The position numbers and the translations under genes are program-made. Positions 8,978 through 17,419 of a stretch of 64,000 nt of DNA are shown piece by piece. Under the pieces are notes generated by a model. The model saw only the letters and a list, made by a program, of their open reading frames with translations, did no database searches and was not told the origin of the DNA. Source of the stretch: Jiella endophytica (GTDB lineage Bacteria; Pseudomonadota; Alphaproteobacteria; Rhizobiales; Rhizobiaceae); the NCBI RefSeq assembly GCF_004519335.1, contig NZ_SOZD01000001.1, positions 868,001-932,000 on the forward strand. Direction: 5' to 3'. How positions within the stretch are numbered: the first letter of the stretch is position 1; each line of letters begins with the position of its first letter.

Positions 8978-9316
8978 GTGCCCTCGCAGCGACGTCGATC
9001 CGGACAGCGGTTCCGCACGACATGGGTGGGCCGCCAGATCTGCTACGTTGCCATGTAGATCGGGCGCTTGCAATTCTGGATAACAATTTGCGATTTACAA
9101 CTGCAGCATCATCCCGAGGATTGGTCAGACGGTCGTCCGCAGCGTTGTCCGGCAAAGCTGTGCTGAAACTATAGGCCACACGGAGGCTGCGCGCGGTCGG
9201 ATAGACCAGACGGGCGATGAACACGGCGGATGTCTTGCGCCTGCCCACAGGAGGGCGATCGCCGATCGTTCAGGATGTCGGTGAGGATAGGATTGGCGTC
9301 GCTATCGGGAAGCGAC

Positions 9317-9401
9317 TGGTGCGGTCGAGAAGACTCGAACTTCCACGGGTTGCCCCACAGCGACCTCAACGCTGCGCGTCTACCAATTCCGCCACGACCG
9401 C
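9317..9401 (-). tRNA. tRNA-Leu (anticodon GAG)
   Basis: Reading the minus strand from 9401, the acceptor arm GCGGTCG pairs with CGACCGC. The anticodon stem CAGCG/CGCTG holds the loop TTGAGGT (anticodon GAG). A variable arm is present, as expected for a class II tRNA. The T loop GTTCGAGTC is present, and discriminator A plus encoded CCA end at 9317. Length is 85 nt. Confidence 0.96.
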
Positions 9402-9659
9402 ACGCCGTGTTGCCGAGGGCCGTTCGCCATCGGTGGCGGGCGTGTAACAAGACTTCTCCGGCGGCACAAGGCCAAACTTCGCCGCGCCGCGCAATTCGTC
9501 AGGGCCTGTGCCCAGGTGAGGCTGCGCAGTCGCGGCAGAGGGACGGGCGGATGGCCTCCAGCAGCCGAAATGCGCCTCCTGCGCCCGTCGTCGCACGCCC
9601 CGCCCCGCGGCATGTGGCGGCCGTTTCCGGGCCAGGCTGGAATCGCTATATGCAAGGCC

Positions 9660-10394
9660 ATGACGATCCAGGACCTTGCCGCCCCCCGCCTCCACACCGC
9701 GACCGACCGCTTTCGCCCGCTTGCCGGGTCGCCGCCCGTCGACTGGCTGGTGATCAACGGGCTGACACCCTATCCGGAGGCGCTCGAAGCGATGGAGACC
9801 CGCGTCGGCGCGATCGCCGAGGGGACGGCCCGCGAGGCGGTTTTCCTCGTCGAGCATCCGCCGCTCTATACGGCAGGCACCGGGTCAAAGGAGGCAGACC
9901 TCCTCGACAGCCGGTTTCCGGTCTTTCCGGCCGGGCGCGGCGGCCAGTACACCTATCACGGGCCCGGCCAGCGGGTGGCCTATGTCCTCCTCGATCTCAA
10001 GCGCCGGCGGCAGGATGTGCGCGCCTTCGTCGCGGCGCTGGAGGCCTGGATCATCGCGACTCTCGCCGAGTTCCAGGTGACCGGCGAGCGGCGGGAGGAC
10101 AGGGTCGGCGTCTGGGTGCGGCGGCCGGAGCGCAGCCCGACGCCTGACGGCTCCATCGCCGAGGATAAGATCGCCGCGATCGGCATTCGGGTGCGCCGCT
10201 GGGTGACCTTCCACGGGATCTCGCTCAACGTCGATCCCGATCTCGACCATTTCTCCGGGATCGTGCCCTGCGGCATCCGCGGCCACGGCGTCACCAGCCT
10301 CGCCGATCTCGGCATCGTCGTTTCCATGCCGGAAGTCGATGCCCTGCTTCGCCGCAATTTCGAGGCGGTGTTCGGCGAAACGCGGGACAGTTGA
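9660..10394 (+). CDS. lipB: Octanoyltransferase (lipoate biosynthesis)
   Basis: LipB moves the octanoyl group from acyl-carrier protein to lipoyl domains, the first step of lipoate synthesis. From ATG 9660 (preceded by AAGG) the protein has 244 aa, the usual length. The signature [12 protein letters not shown] is at residues about 93-104. The catalytic pair is visible: Lys170 in [11 protein letters not shown] and Cys204 in [14 protein letters not shown] longer frame reaching 9516 adds 48 arginine-rich residues unlike the family, so I reject it. It converges with the acylphosphatase gene. Confidence 0.95.
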   Translation: MTIQDLAAPRLHTATDRFRPLAGSPPVDWLVINGLTPYPEALEAMETRVGAIAEGTAREAVFLVEHPPLYTAGTGSKEADLLDSRFPVFPAGRGGQYTYHGPGQRVAYVLLDLKRRRQDVRAFVAALEAWIIATLAEFQVTGERREDRVGVWVRRPERSPTPDGSIAEDKIAAIGIRVRRWVTFHGISLNVDPDLDHFSGIVPCGIRGHGVTSLADLGIVVSMPEVDALLRRNFEAVFGETRDS

Positions 10395-10438
10395 GCAAAG
10401 GCCCGCGCCGAGGCGGTGACGCGGCTGCCTCGCGCACT

Positions 10439-10717
10439 TCACTCCGTCGGCCGGACCTCGAACTCACTGTCGTAGCTTTCCACCTCCCCCAGTATGTCGA
10501 CCTTGCCGACATGGCTGCAGGGCGGGCCTTCTTCAGCCTTTTGCAGCATCGCGTCGACCGCCTCCGGCTCGCCGCTGAAGACCGCCTCGACCGCGCCGGA
10601 TCGCCGGTTGCGCACCCAGCCGGACAGGCCGAGGCCTCGAGCCTCCTCCTCGCACCAGGCACGATAGCCGACCCCCTGGACGCGGCCGGTGATCTCGACG
10701 TGAACGCTTTTCGCCAT
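10439..10717 (-). CDS. acyP: Acylphosphatase
   Basis: Small cytosolic hydrolase of acyl phosphates (92 aa). GRVQGVGYRAW carries the phosphate-binding Arg and GWVRNRRSG carries the catalytic Asn, both at standard positions. ATG 10717 is preferred because AGGGG is seven bases upstream; the in-frame ATG at 10723 abuts that site. Its metabolic role in bacteria is not well defined. It is convergent with lipB and lies about 100 bases from the next minus-strand gene (EamA). Confidence 0.94.
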   Translation of the reverse strand: MAKSVHVEITGRVQGVGYRAWCEEEARGLGLSGWVRNRRSGAVEAVFSGEPEAVDAMLQKAEEGPPCSHVGKVDILGEVESYDSEFEVRPTE

Positions 10718-10819
10718 GCGCATCCCCTGCTCCGCTGCGGCAAGACCTCGCCGCTGTCCCCTCGATGGTAGCGTAGGGGAAGGGAGTTGCGAATCGGCGA
10801 CTGAGCGTTCCGGCGCGGC

Positions 10820-11770
10820 TCAGTGAGGCGGCGGGACGCGGCTGGCGCCTTTAGTCTGGCGTTCGCGCAGGAAGACGAAGAGACCCGATCCGACGATGAT
10901 CGCCATGCCGATCCATTTGGCGAAATCCGGCAGGTCGCCGAAGAAGACGTAACCGAAGCCGATCGCCGAGACGATCTCGACATAGCCGAAGGGCGCCAGA
11001 ATCGAGGCCGGCGTCAGCCGGTAGGCGAGGATGAACAGCAGATGCCCGGCCGTGCCGACGACACCGGCGAGAGCGAGCAGCGCCCAGGCGGTCGCGGTGT
11101 GCGGCCAGGCGAAGCTGAGCTCCGCAATCCCCTGGCCGTGGCCGACCGCCATCGCGGCAGCAAGCGCGATGCCACCGACGAAGCCGGCATGGACCATCAT
11201 CGCCAGCGAACTGGTGCCGCGCGAAACGATGCGGCTGAGGATCAGGTAGAGGGCGACGGCGACGGCGGCCATCAGCGGCAGGAGCGAGGCGAGGCCGAAG
11301 ACGGCGTAGCTCGGACGGATGATGATCAACGCCCCGACGAAGCCGACCGCCACCGCGGCGATGCGCCGCCAGCCGATCGTCTCCTTCAAAAACAGCGCCG
11401 AAAACAGCGTGACGATCAGCGGCTCGACCAGGAAGACCGCGGTGGAGTCGGCGAGCGGCATGAAGCGCAGCGCCGCGAAGAAGGAAATGCTGCCAAGGGC
11501 GAGCAGCAGGCCGCGAAGGATGTTGAGGCCCGGCCGCGTCGTCTTCAGCCCGTCGCGGCCGTCGACGAGAAAGACGATCGGCAGCGTCACCAGCGCCTGG
11601 ACGAAGAGCCGGACCATGCCCACCTCCCCCGGCGACAGCTCGTGGGTCGTGACCAGCATCTTGCCGAACACGTCGAGAAGCGGAATGAAGGCCGCGGCGA
11701 AGATCATGATCGCCATGCCCTTCAGCGTCTCGCCGGGCGTATTGTCGTAGGTGTGGGTCGTTTCGGCCAT
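10820..11770 (-). CDS. EamA-family (DMT superfamily) transporter
   Basis: Ten-helix inner-membrane exporter (316 aa) with two EamA repeats. The first includes GLLLALGSISFFAALRFMPL and the second ends in FGYVEIVSAIGFGYVFFGD; both are family-typical. ATG 11770 is chosen because GGAG is close upstream; a GTG five codons earlier is less likely. The substrate is unknown. It is divergent from the DUF188 gene across about 107 bases. It is a second, distinct EamA protein in this window, not a duplicate of the one at 5982-7040. Confidence 0.88.
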   Translation of the reverse strand: MAETTHTYDNTPGETLKGMAIMIFAAAFIPLLDVFGKMLVTTHELSPGEVGMVRLFVQALVTLPIVFLVDGRDGLKTTRPGLNILRGLLLALGSISFFAALRFMPLADSTAVFLVEPLIVTLFSALFLKETIGWRRIAAVAVGFVGALIIIRPSYAVFGLASLLPLMAAVAVALYLILSRIVSRGTSSLAMMVHAGFVGGIALAAAMAVGHGQGIAELSFAWPHTATAWALLALAGVVGTAGHLLFILAYRLTPASILAPFGYVEIVSAIGFGYVFFGDLPDFAKWIGMAIIVGSGLFVFLRERQTKGASRVPPPH

Positions 11771-11877
11771 GCCGCTCCATGGCACGCTTTGCCGCGAACC
11801 GCCATCGCCGTGGCCCCGGCCCGACGCGTTCGGCCGGAAAGCGCGGCCGAACGAACTGCAAGCAAGCGAGGAAGCCC

Positions 11878-12324
11878 ATGACCACCGTCTATGTCGATGC
11901 CGATGCCTGCCCGGTGAAGGACGAGGCGATCGACGTCGCGGTGCGGCGGGGCGCAGCGGCGGTGCTGGTCTCGAACGGCGGCATGCGGCCCTCGCGCTTT
12001 CCCGAAGCGCGGATCGTCGTCGTGCCGGAGGGGGCGGACGCCGCCGACGACTGGATCGTCGAGGCCTGCACCCGTGACGACGTCGTCATCACGGCGGACA
12101 TCCCGCTGGCCGCCCGCGCGCTCGACAAGGGCGCGGCGGTGCTCGGGCCGACAGGGCGGGAATTTACCGCCGAGACCATCGGCACGGCGCTGTCGATGCG
12201 CGCCTTCAAGCAGCATCTGCGCGAGACCGGCGAATCGAAGGGCTACAATGCCAGCTTTTCGGCCGCCGACCGCTCGCGCTTCCTGCAGGCGCTGGACCGC
12301 ATACTCAACCGGACCGGCCGTTAG
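11878..12324 (+). CDS. YaiI/YqxD (DUF188) family protein
   Basis: Soluble protein of 148 aa with a PIN-like fold predicted for the family. The family-defining start TVYVDADACPVKDEA is intact, followed by VVPEGADAADDWIVEAC and DVVITADIPLAARAL with conserved acidic residues, which suggest a metal-dependent nuclease-like site. ATG 11878 is chosen because the motif begins right after it; the extension to 11779 is Arg-rich and probably untranslated. No operon partner is evident. Confidence 0.9.
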   Translation: MTTVYVDADACPVKDEAIDVAVRRGAAAVLVSNGGMRPSRFPEARIVVVPEGADAADDWIVEACTRDDVVITADIPLAARALDKGAAVLGPTGREFTAETIGTALSMRAFKQHLRETGESKGYNASFSAADRSRFLQALDRILNRTGR

Positions 12325-12433
12325 TTGGCCTTCTTCACGTTCAGGAGAGCGGCTTGAAACCTCCGCGGCGACTGCGACGAATAGGCGAGTGACGGCGCAG
12401 GCAGCGCCAAGTGGCGCTTCGACGGAGAGTATC

Positions 12434-13312
12434 ATGGCGACGACCACCAGGGCCGAGCCCGGGCAGGAGCTCGCGCGCAGCGAGACCGCCGGGGAACACG
12501 AACTCGCGAGCGGCGAGACGGCCGGCCTCGTCTATCGCCAGAGGCTGGCGACGCGGCTCACCCACTGGGTCTGGGCGATCAGCCTGTTCTTCATGCTGCT
12601 CTCCGGCCTGCAGATCTTCATGGCCCGGCCGGATCTTTATATCGGCCAGCAGTCGGGCTTCGGCTTCGACAACAGCGTGCTTTCCATCGGCGCCCGCCGG
12701 GTCGACGGCGCGATGGCCGGCGTCACCACGGTGTTCGGCCACAGCTTCGACACCACCGGCTGGCTCGGCGTCGTGCCGCAGGGCGACGGCCAGGCAGCGA
12801 AGAGCTTTCCCGGCTGGCTGACGATCCCCGGCTACCGCGACCTTGCCACCGGTCGCATCGTGCATTTCTTTTTCGCCTGGGTGCTGGTGACGACGCTTTT
12901 CGTCTGGCTCGCCGCCAGCGCGGTCAACGGCCATCTGAGGGACCTCGTGCCGACCGGCCGCGACCTAAGGCACCTGCCCGGCGACGTGCTCGACCATCTG
13001 CGGCTGCGCTTTGCCCATGACGGGCGCTACAACGTCCTGCAGAAGCTCTCCTATGCCGGCGTGCTCTTCGTGGCGCTGCCGGTGATGATCCTTACCGGGC
13101 TGACGATGTCGCCGGGCGTCGTCGCGAAGTTCCCCTTCCTGATCGACCTCTTCGGCGGCCGCCAGACGGCGCGGACGATCCACTTCGTCGTCATGCTCGC
13201 CCTCGTCCTGTTCTTCCTCGTCCATATCCTGATGGTCGTCCTCGCCGGCCCGCTCAACGAGCTGCGGTCGATGATCACCGGCTGGTACCGCACTTCGGAG
13301 AAAAGCCGATGA
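12434..13312 (+). CDS. Cytochrome b561-type membrane subunit, partner of a molybdoenzyme
   Basis: Diheme-type membrane cytochrome b (292 aa) predicted to link the quinone pool to a periplasmic molybdoprotein. Four membrane segments fall at about residues 44-62, 142-161, 207-226 and 251-271. His44 (RLTHWVW), His144 (RIVHFFFAW), His250 (TIHFVVM) and His264 (LVHILMV) are candidate heme ligands. A large periplasmic loop of about 80 residues lies between helices 1 and 2. The stop overlaps the start of the molybdoenzyme gene (ATGA at 13309), so they are co-translated. It resembles thiosulfate-reductase cytochrome b subunits. Direction of electron flow cannot be decided from sequence. Confidence 0.85.
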   Translation: MATTTRAEPGQELARSETAGEHELASGETAGLVYRQRLATRLTHWVWAISLFFMLLSGLQIFMARPDLYIGQQSGFGFDNSVLSIGARRVDGAMAGVTTVFGHSFDTTGWLGVVPQGDGQAAKSFPGWLTIPGYRDLATGRIVHFFFAWVLVTTLFVWLAASAVNGHLRDLVPTGRDLRHLPGDVLDHLRLRFAHDGRYNVLQKLSYAGVLFVALPVMILTGLTMSPGVVAKFPFLIDLFGGRQTARTIHFVVMLALVLFFLVHILMVVLAGPLNELRSMITGWYRTSEKSR

Positions 13313-14091
13313 GCCGCTTCACCCTGTCGCGCCGCTCCTTCCTGACCGGCTCAGCCGTCGCCTCGACATCGGCTCTCGCCGGCTGCTTCGATCCGCTCGG
13401 CGACGGCGATTCGAAGGTGCGCGGCGTTCTCGAGAGCACCAATTCCCTCACCTACCGGGTGCAGCGGATGCTGCTCGGCAGCGACGACCTGGCGCGGGAA
13501 TATTCCGAAAGCGAGATCCGCCAGCCGCAGCGGCCGAACGGCACGACGAGCCCGAGCGATGCCGACTACCAGCAGCTGGCGAACGAAAACTTTGCGTCCT
13601 ATCGCCTGAAACTCGACGGCCTCGTCGAAAAGCCGCTGGAGGTCAGTCTGGACGAGATCCGGGCGATGCCGAGCCGCACCCAGATCACCCGCCACGACTG
13701 CGTCGAGGGGTGGAGCTGCATTGCCAAGTGGACCGGCGTGCCGCTGGCGCTGCTGCTCGACGAGGCAAAGGTAAAGCCCTCGGCCCGCTTCGTCGTCTTC
13801 GGTTGCTTCGACACGATGGAGAACAGCTTCGACGGTCCGGTCAAGTATTACGAGTCGATCGACCTCATCGATGCCCGCCACCCGCAGACGATCCTCGCCT
13901 ACGGGCTCGACGGCAAGCCCCTGCCCGTCTCCAACGGCGCACCGCTCCGCGTCCGTGTCGAGCGCCAGCTCGGCTACAAGATGGCGAAATACATCCGTAC
14001 AATTACATTGACCGATAGCCTCTCCGGCTATGGCACCGGTAGTGGCGGCTACTGGGAGGACAGAGGCTACGAATGGTTCGCCGGGATCTGA
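13309..14091 (+). CDS. Tat-exported molybdopterin-dependent oxidoreductase (sulfite-oxidase/MsrP-like), possible lipoprotein
   Basis: Periplasmic molybdenum enzyme of the sulfite-oxidase fold (260 aa). A twin-arginine signal (SRRSFLTG) is followed by LAGC at residues 23-26, a possible lipobox, so the mature protein may be membrane-anchored. The molybdenum ligand is Cys131 in RHDCVEGWSCIAKW. FDGPVKYYESI and SNGAPLRVRVERQLGYK are conserved cofactor-binding segments. It is translationally coupled to the upstream cytochrome b, its likely electron partner. Family members oxidise sulfite or reduce methionine sulfoxide and other S- or N-oxides; I cannot tell which applies. Confidence 0.88.
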   Translation: MSRFTLSRRSFLTGSAVASTSALAGCFDPLGDGDSKVRGVLESTNSLTYRVQRMLLGSDDLAREYSESEIRQPQRPNGTTSPSDADYQQLANENFASYRLKLDGLVEKPLEVSLDEIRAMPSRTQITRHDCVEGWSCIAKWTGVPLALLLDEAKVKPSARFVVFGCFDTMENSFDGPVKYYESIDLIDARHPQTILAYGLDGKPLPVSNGAPLRVRVERQLGYKMAKYIRTITLTDSLSGYGTGSGGYWEDRGYEWFAGI

Positions 14092-14213
14092 CCCTGCGTC
14101 GACGATGATATATCTTGCAAACTTGCAATTCTCTCGGAAGCGGATGCTTGAATTAAGTATATCTTATAGAACGTCTGCTTCGATGATCGGGACAGGTTGG
14201 GAGACCGTTCCGG

Positions 14214-15185
14214 ATGAAAGCGACGAGAAAACACCGAGATTTCGCGGTCCGCCTGATGGAGCATCTGGTCGTGCCGACCTTCGTCCTCGACGGTACCGGC
14301 CATGTCCTGATCTGGAACCGGTCCTGTGAGCGGCTGACCGGGATCAGCGCCGACGACGTCATCGGCACGAAGCATCACTGGAAGGGCTTCTACACCGAGG
14401 AGCGGGCCTGCCTCGCCGACCTGGTGATCCGCAACGCCGCCGCCGACATTTCCGGCCTCTACACCGTCGACTGCTCGTCCGATCCCGACCGCGGAATCTA
14501 TTCGGCGGAGAACTGGTGCCATCTTCCCCGCGTCGGCGGGCTTCGCTATCTCGCCATCGACGCCGGGCCGATCCATGACGAGGACGGCAATCTGATCGCC
14601 GTGGTCGAGACGCTGCGCGACATCACCGTCCAGAAGGAAGCGCAGGACAAGCTTGAGGTCCTCGCCCGGCAGGATTCCTTGACCGGCATCCCCAACCGCC
14701 GGCTGTTCGACGAATATCTCGAAGGCGAATGGCAGATCGCCACGGCGACCGGGCGCGACCTGGCGCTGCTGATGATCGATATCGACCACTTCAAGGCCTA
14801 CAACGACACGCTCGGCCATCTGGCTGGCGACAAGTGCCTGCAGCGGATCGCCAGGCTCGTCGCCGACGAGACGCGGCGCGAATGCGACGTCTGCGCGCGC
14901 TTCGGCGGCGAGGAATTCGCCGTCATCCTGCCGCGCACCGGCCTCGCCGGCGCGATCGCCGTCGCGAGGCGCATCACCCGGGCCGTCGCAAGGGCGCAGA
15001 TCCCCAATCCCGGCCTCGGTGCCGGTGCCAAGCTGACGCTCAGCATCGGCGTTGCCGCCTGCGACGATGTCGACCGGCCCGAAACGCCGACCGACCTCCT
15101 GGCCGCGGCGGATGCGGCGCTCTACGCCGCCAAGGATTCCGGCCGCGCCAGGGTCTACCCGCCCCGCCAGGTCATGGCGGCCTGA
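14214..15185 (+). CDS. PAS-GGDEF diguanylate cyclase
   Basis: Cytosolic c-di-GMP synthase of 323 aa. An N-terminal PAS fold (residues about 12-140, with VVPTFVLDGTGHVLIWNRS) is joined by a short helix to a GGDEF domain. The active site reads GGEEF (231-235), a functional variant. An intact inhibitory site RECD (222-225) lies exactly five residues before it, so product inhibition is expected. DIDHFKAYNDTLGHLAGD is the nucleotide/metal loop. The PAS ligand is unknown. GGGAG lies about nine bases before ATG 14214. It is not coupled to the upstream molybdoenzyme gene; the 120-base gap is AT-rich. Confidence 0.93.
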   Translation: MKATRKHRDFAVRLMEHLVVPTFVLDGTGHVLIWNRSCERLTGISADDVIGTKHHWKGFYTEERACLADLVIRNAAADISGLYTVDCSSDPDRGIYSAENWCHLPRVGGLRYLAIDAGPIHDEDGNLIAVVETLRDITVQKEAQDKLEVLARQDSLTGIPNRRLFDEYLEGEWQIATATGRDLALLMIDIDHFKAYNDTLGHLAGDKCLQRIARLVADETRRECDVCARFGGEEFAVILPRTGLAGAIAVARRITRAVARAQIPNPGLGAGAKLTLSIGVAACDDVDRPETPTDLLAAADAALYAAKDSGRARVYPPRQVMAA

Positions 15186-15458
15186 ACGCGTCTGTCCGGC
15201 ACCGCCTCGTCGTCCACGGCGTCGCCGGTGCCATTCGAGAGGCTGGGGGGAAACCGCCGGGAACACCCATCCGCGTAGCAGCGGCCGGCACTCAGGGCCG
15301 AGGCTCAACGATCACCACGGTTTCTCGACCTCAGTCCTTCCGTAAAGGCCGGCTCCCGTTCTTTTGTCTGGCCAAGCCGTTTGACACCCGTCAGTCGCCA
15401 CTGCAAACTGAAGCTGCAGCGGCGAGACATAGCGTTATGTTGGGTCGGAGGCTTTCGG

Positions 15459-16235
15459 ATGGGGAGTACGGGCCGCTTTTTCTACCGAGAAATCAAGCAG
15501 TTTTTCTCGAGTGGCATCTTCTTCATGCTCGTCGGCTCGGTGTTTCTTTACGCATCCTACCGGACGATGTTCGGCACGCATTCCGGCCTCACCTTCATCC
15601 TCGTCGTCATAGGTGTTGCGCTGGTACTCTACGGCTCGGGTACCCAGAGCTTCGGCGAGTTTTCCGGGACGCAATCCGAGGTCTACAGCGCCAAGGTCTA
15701 TCTCGCCGGAGGCGCCGGCGCCCTGTCGATCGTCATCTCCGGCCTGTTCATCTTCTTTTACTCGGATATCGACAAGGCATTCGACCTGCAGCGGAAATAT
15801 CTCGAATTCCGCATCCTGCCAAAGGACCCGGCCGGACGCCCGGTGCCCTATGACGACCTCGTCGGCTTCGTACGGATGAACGGCGTCGACCTGCCGACAT
15901 TCCGGCGAGGCGACAGTTTCGTGGTGCTGATCCCGTTTCCGCAGGCCTTCGAGGGGACGCGGACGCTGGAAGCCTATTTCTTCTCGACCGACCCGCTCTC
16001 CGCCGAGAAGATCAAGAGCGGTGTGCCGAACGAGATCGTCGTTCCGTTCCATGCCGAAAGCAGCATCTCGACACCCGATGGTGGGGAAACGCTCGTCTAT
16101 CAGCCGCAGTCGGACGACATCGGCGTCATCAGCATCCTGCGAGAAAACGACTATGAGCAGATTCCCGTGGTGCCGGACACGCCGCAGCCGGGTAGTGTCC
16201 CCGCAGAAGCTTCGATCTCGTTCCAGCCGAGCTGA
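15459..16235 (+). CDS. Conserved-looking membrane protein, unknown function
   Basis: Not recognised. From ATG 15459 (GGAGG eight bases upstream) the 258-aa protein has three hydrophobic segments in the first ~105 residues (GIFFMLVGSVFLYASY, LTFILVVIGVALVLYG and LSIVISGLFIFFYSD). A soluble, probably periplasmic, domain of about 150 residues follows, with many acidic and aromatic residues and no obvious motif. An upstream in-frame ATG (15381) would add 26 residues but lacks a ribosome site. The 3' end overlaps the next gene by 41 bases, so the two probably act together. Possibly a cell-envelope protein. Confidence 0.6.
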   Translation: MGSTGRFFYREIKQFFSSGIFFMLVGSVFLYASYRTMFGTHSGLTFILVVIGVALVLYGSGTQSFGEFSGTQSEVYSAKVYLAGGAGALSIVISGLFIFFYSDIDKAFDLQRKYLEFRILPKDPAGRPVPYDDLVGFVRMNGVDLPTFRRGDSFVVLIPFPQAFEGTRTLEAYFFSTDPLSAEKIKSGVPNEIVVPFHAESSISTPDGGETLVYQPQSDDIGVISILRENDYEQIPVVPDTPQPGSVPAEASISFQPS

Positions 16236-16968
16236 CGGTTCGTTCCGCGTCGCCCTGCCGTTCGTCCTTCTGGCTTTCGCCGGTGGACAGACCAAGGCTG
16301 CCATCTCTGCCGCTGCAGAGGATAGTCGCTGCGTGCTGATCCAGGAGAGCATCGGCACGCTCAAATCTTCCGTCGACCGCAAGACGCTCTCTTATGACGG
16401 CGCCATAGACTGCCTCATCAAGCTCCTGCGGGAGGACTATCCGGATTACGACATCGAGCAGAAGATCCTTCTGACCGGTGCAATCAGGGCGCGGCTCGTC
16501 GATGGTGGCGCCGAGGCAATCCGGAGCTTCCGCCTCCAGGACGACCTGGAGATCATCCGCCGCCTGTCGCAGGACGCCATCGGTGACGACGCGGCCTTAC
16601 GCGTCAACGCCACCATCATCCTCGCTTCAGTGGTCGACAATTCGACGATCTGCGTTCCGATCGACGCGCTCTATTCGCTGCGGGGAAAATACGACGAGAC
16701 CAGCGACAACGGCCGCTTCAACATGGTCGGCGTCATCGGCACGGTCGCGCCGTGGTCCTATCAGGAGAATTTCGCCGAAATCACACGGGCCCTCGGTGAG
16801 GTGTCGACGGAACTCGAGGGGCAGAAGCAGTATGCGCGGACCCTTGCTCTGGTCGATCAGGTCACCCGCCGAACCAATAGCTCCGCGGTCGGAGCCGAGA
16901 ATCGGCACGAGCCCGCCCCTTCGGGCCTCGACAACTGCAAGACCTACGAGTTCAAGTACCGCCAGTGA
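16195..16968 (+). CDS. Predicted secreted protein, unknown function
   Basis: Not recognised. The most plausible start is GTG 16195, inside the end of the preceding gene. It gives 257 aa with a basic N-terminus, a hydrophobic segment (VALPFVLLAFAGG) and a likely signal cleavage near residue 33. The mature part is mainly helical in appearance, with four cysteines (SRCVLIQ, DCLIKLL, STICVPID, DNCKTYEF) that could form disulfides in the periplasm. The open frame extends upstream to 16021, but that part is a shadow of the membrane gene. The pair looks like a two-gene envelope module. Confidence 0.55.
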   Translation: MSPQKLRSRSSRADGSFRVALPFVLLAFAGGQTKAAISAAAEDSRCVLIQESIGTLKSSVDRKTLSYDGAIDCLIKLLREDYPDYDIEQKILLTGAIRARLVDGGAEAIRSFRLQDDLEIIRRLSQDAIGDDAALRVNATIILASVVDNSTICVPIDALYSLRGKYDETSDNGRFNMVGVIGTVAPWSYQENFAEITRALGEVSTELEGQKQYARTLALVDQVTRRTNSSAVGAENRHEPAPSGLDNCKTYEFKYRQ

Positions 16969-17102
16969 GGCCCGGCGCATGGCCATGCCGGGTCTTGAGG
17001 TGGCAGACGGAGGCAAGCAGAGCCACGGCGGTCTGAGCCATCAGCAAGCTCGGCCCATGGCTGCGCATTGGCAGCCCGGGGCCACGTCCCTATAAACAGG
17101 CG

Positions 17103-17294
17103 ATGTTTCCGATCCAGCTGTTCGTCCGCATGGCCTACTGGCTGCGCCGTCCGCCCAGCCGTCGCTGGCTGATCGCCGCCGGCGCCGTGGTCGTGCTCTC
17201 GGCCACCATCGTCATCATCGAGAACACGGTCGGCTGGCCCGATTGGGCGAAGACCCAGCGGGTTCCGCGCCACGCCATCCATCTGATGCGCTGA
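17103..17294 (+). CDS. Small single-pass membrane protein
   Basis: A 63-codon frame. Residues about 22-40 (WLIAAGAVVVLSATIVIIE) form one transmembrane helix. It is preceded by a basic, Trp-rich segment (YWLRRPPSRRW) and followed by a short tail with WPDWAKTQRVPR. From memory, similar short proteins occur in other Hyphomicrobiales, which together with a positive-inside N-terminus favours a real gene. CAGG lies just before the ATG. Function unknown. A partial RIME-like repeat follows the stop. Confidence 0.6.
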   Translation: MFPIQLFVRMAYWLRRPPSRRWLIAAGAVVVLSATIVIIENTVGWPDWAKTQRVPRHAIHLMR

Positions 17295-17300
17295 GCCTCG

Positions 17301-17367
17301 GCATCCTCGCAGCATAGTCCCGAAAATCGCAATCGATCTCCGAAAAGCACGATGCCTGGATTCAATG
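17301..17367 (-). repeat. Partial RIME-like intergenic repeat (copy C)
   Basis: On the minus strand this stretch reads ATTGAATCCAGGCATCGTGC, then TTTTCGGAGATCGATTGCG and ATTTTCGGGACTATGCTG. It closely matches the right half (second palindrome) of the elements at 37711-37810 and 44988-45086. The first palindrome is missing. It lies just past the end of rnj. Confidence 0.7.
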
Positions 17368-17419
17368 ACCGAAAGCGCCGCCCGGCCCGATATCGGATTT
17401 CGTGCTCAGCCCCGAAGCC

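Noticed and set aside
9081-9092. GGATAACAATTT upstream of the sulfotransferase resembles half of the E. coli lac operator
   Set aside because: Only 12 bases match, the other half-site is absent, and no LacI-family gene is nearby. Treated as chance.
9317-9659. Possible attachment site or genomic island boundary at tRNA-Leu
   Set aside because: I found no duplicated tRNA 3' segment, integrase or mobility gene in the window.
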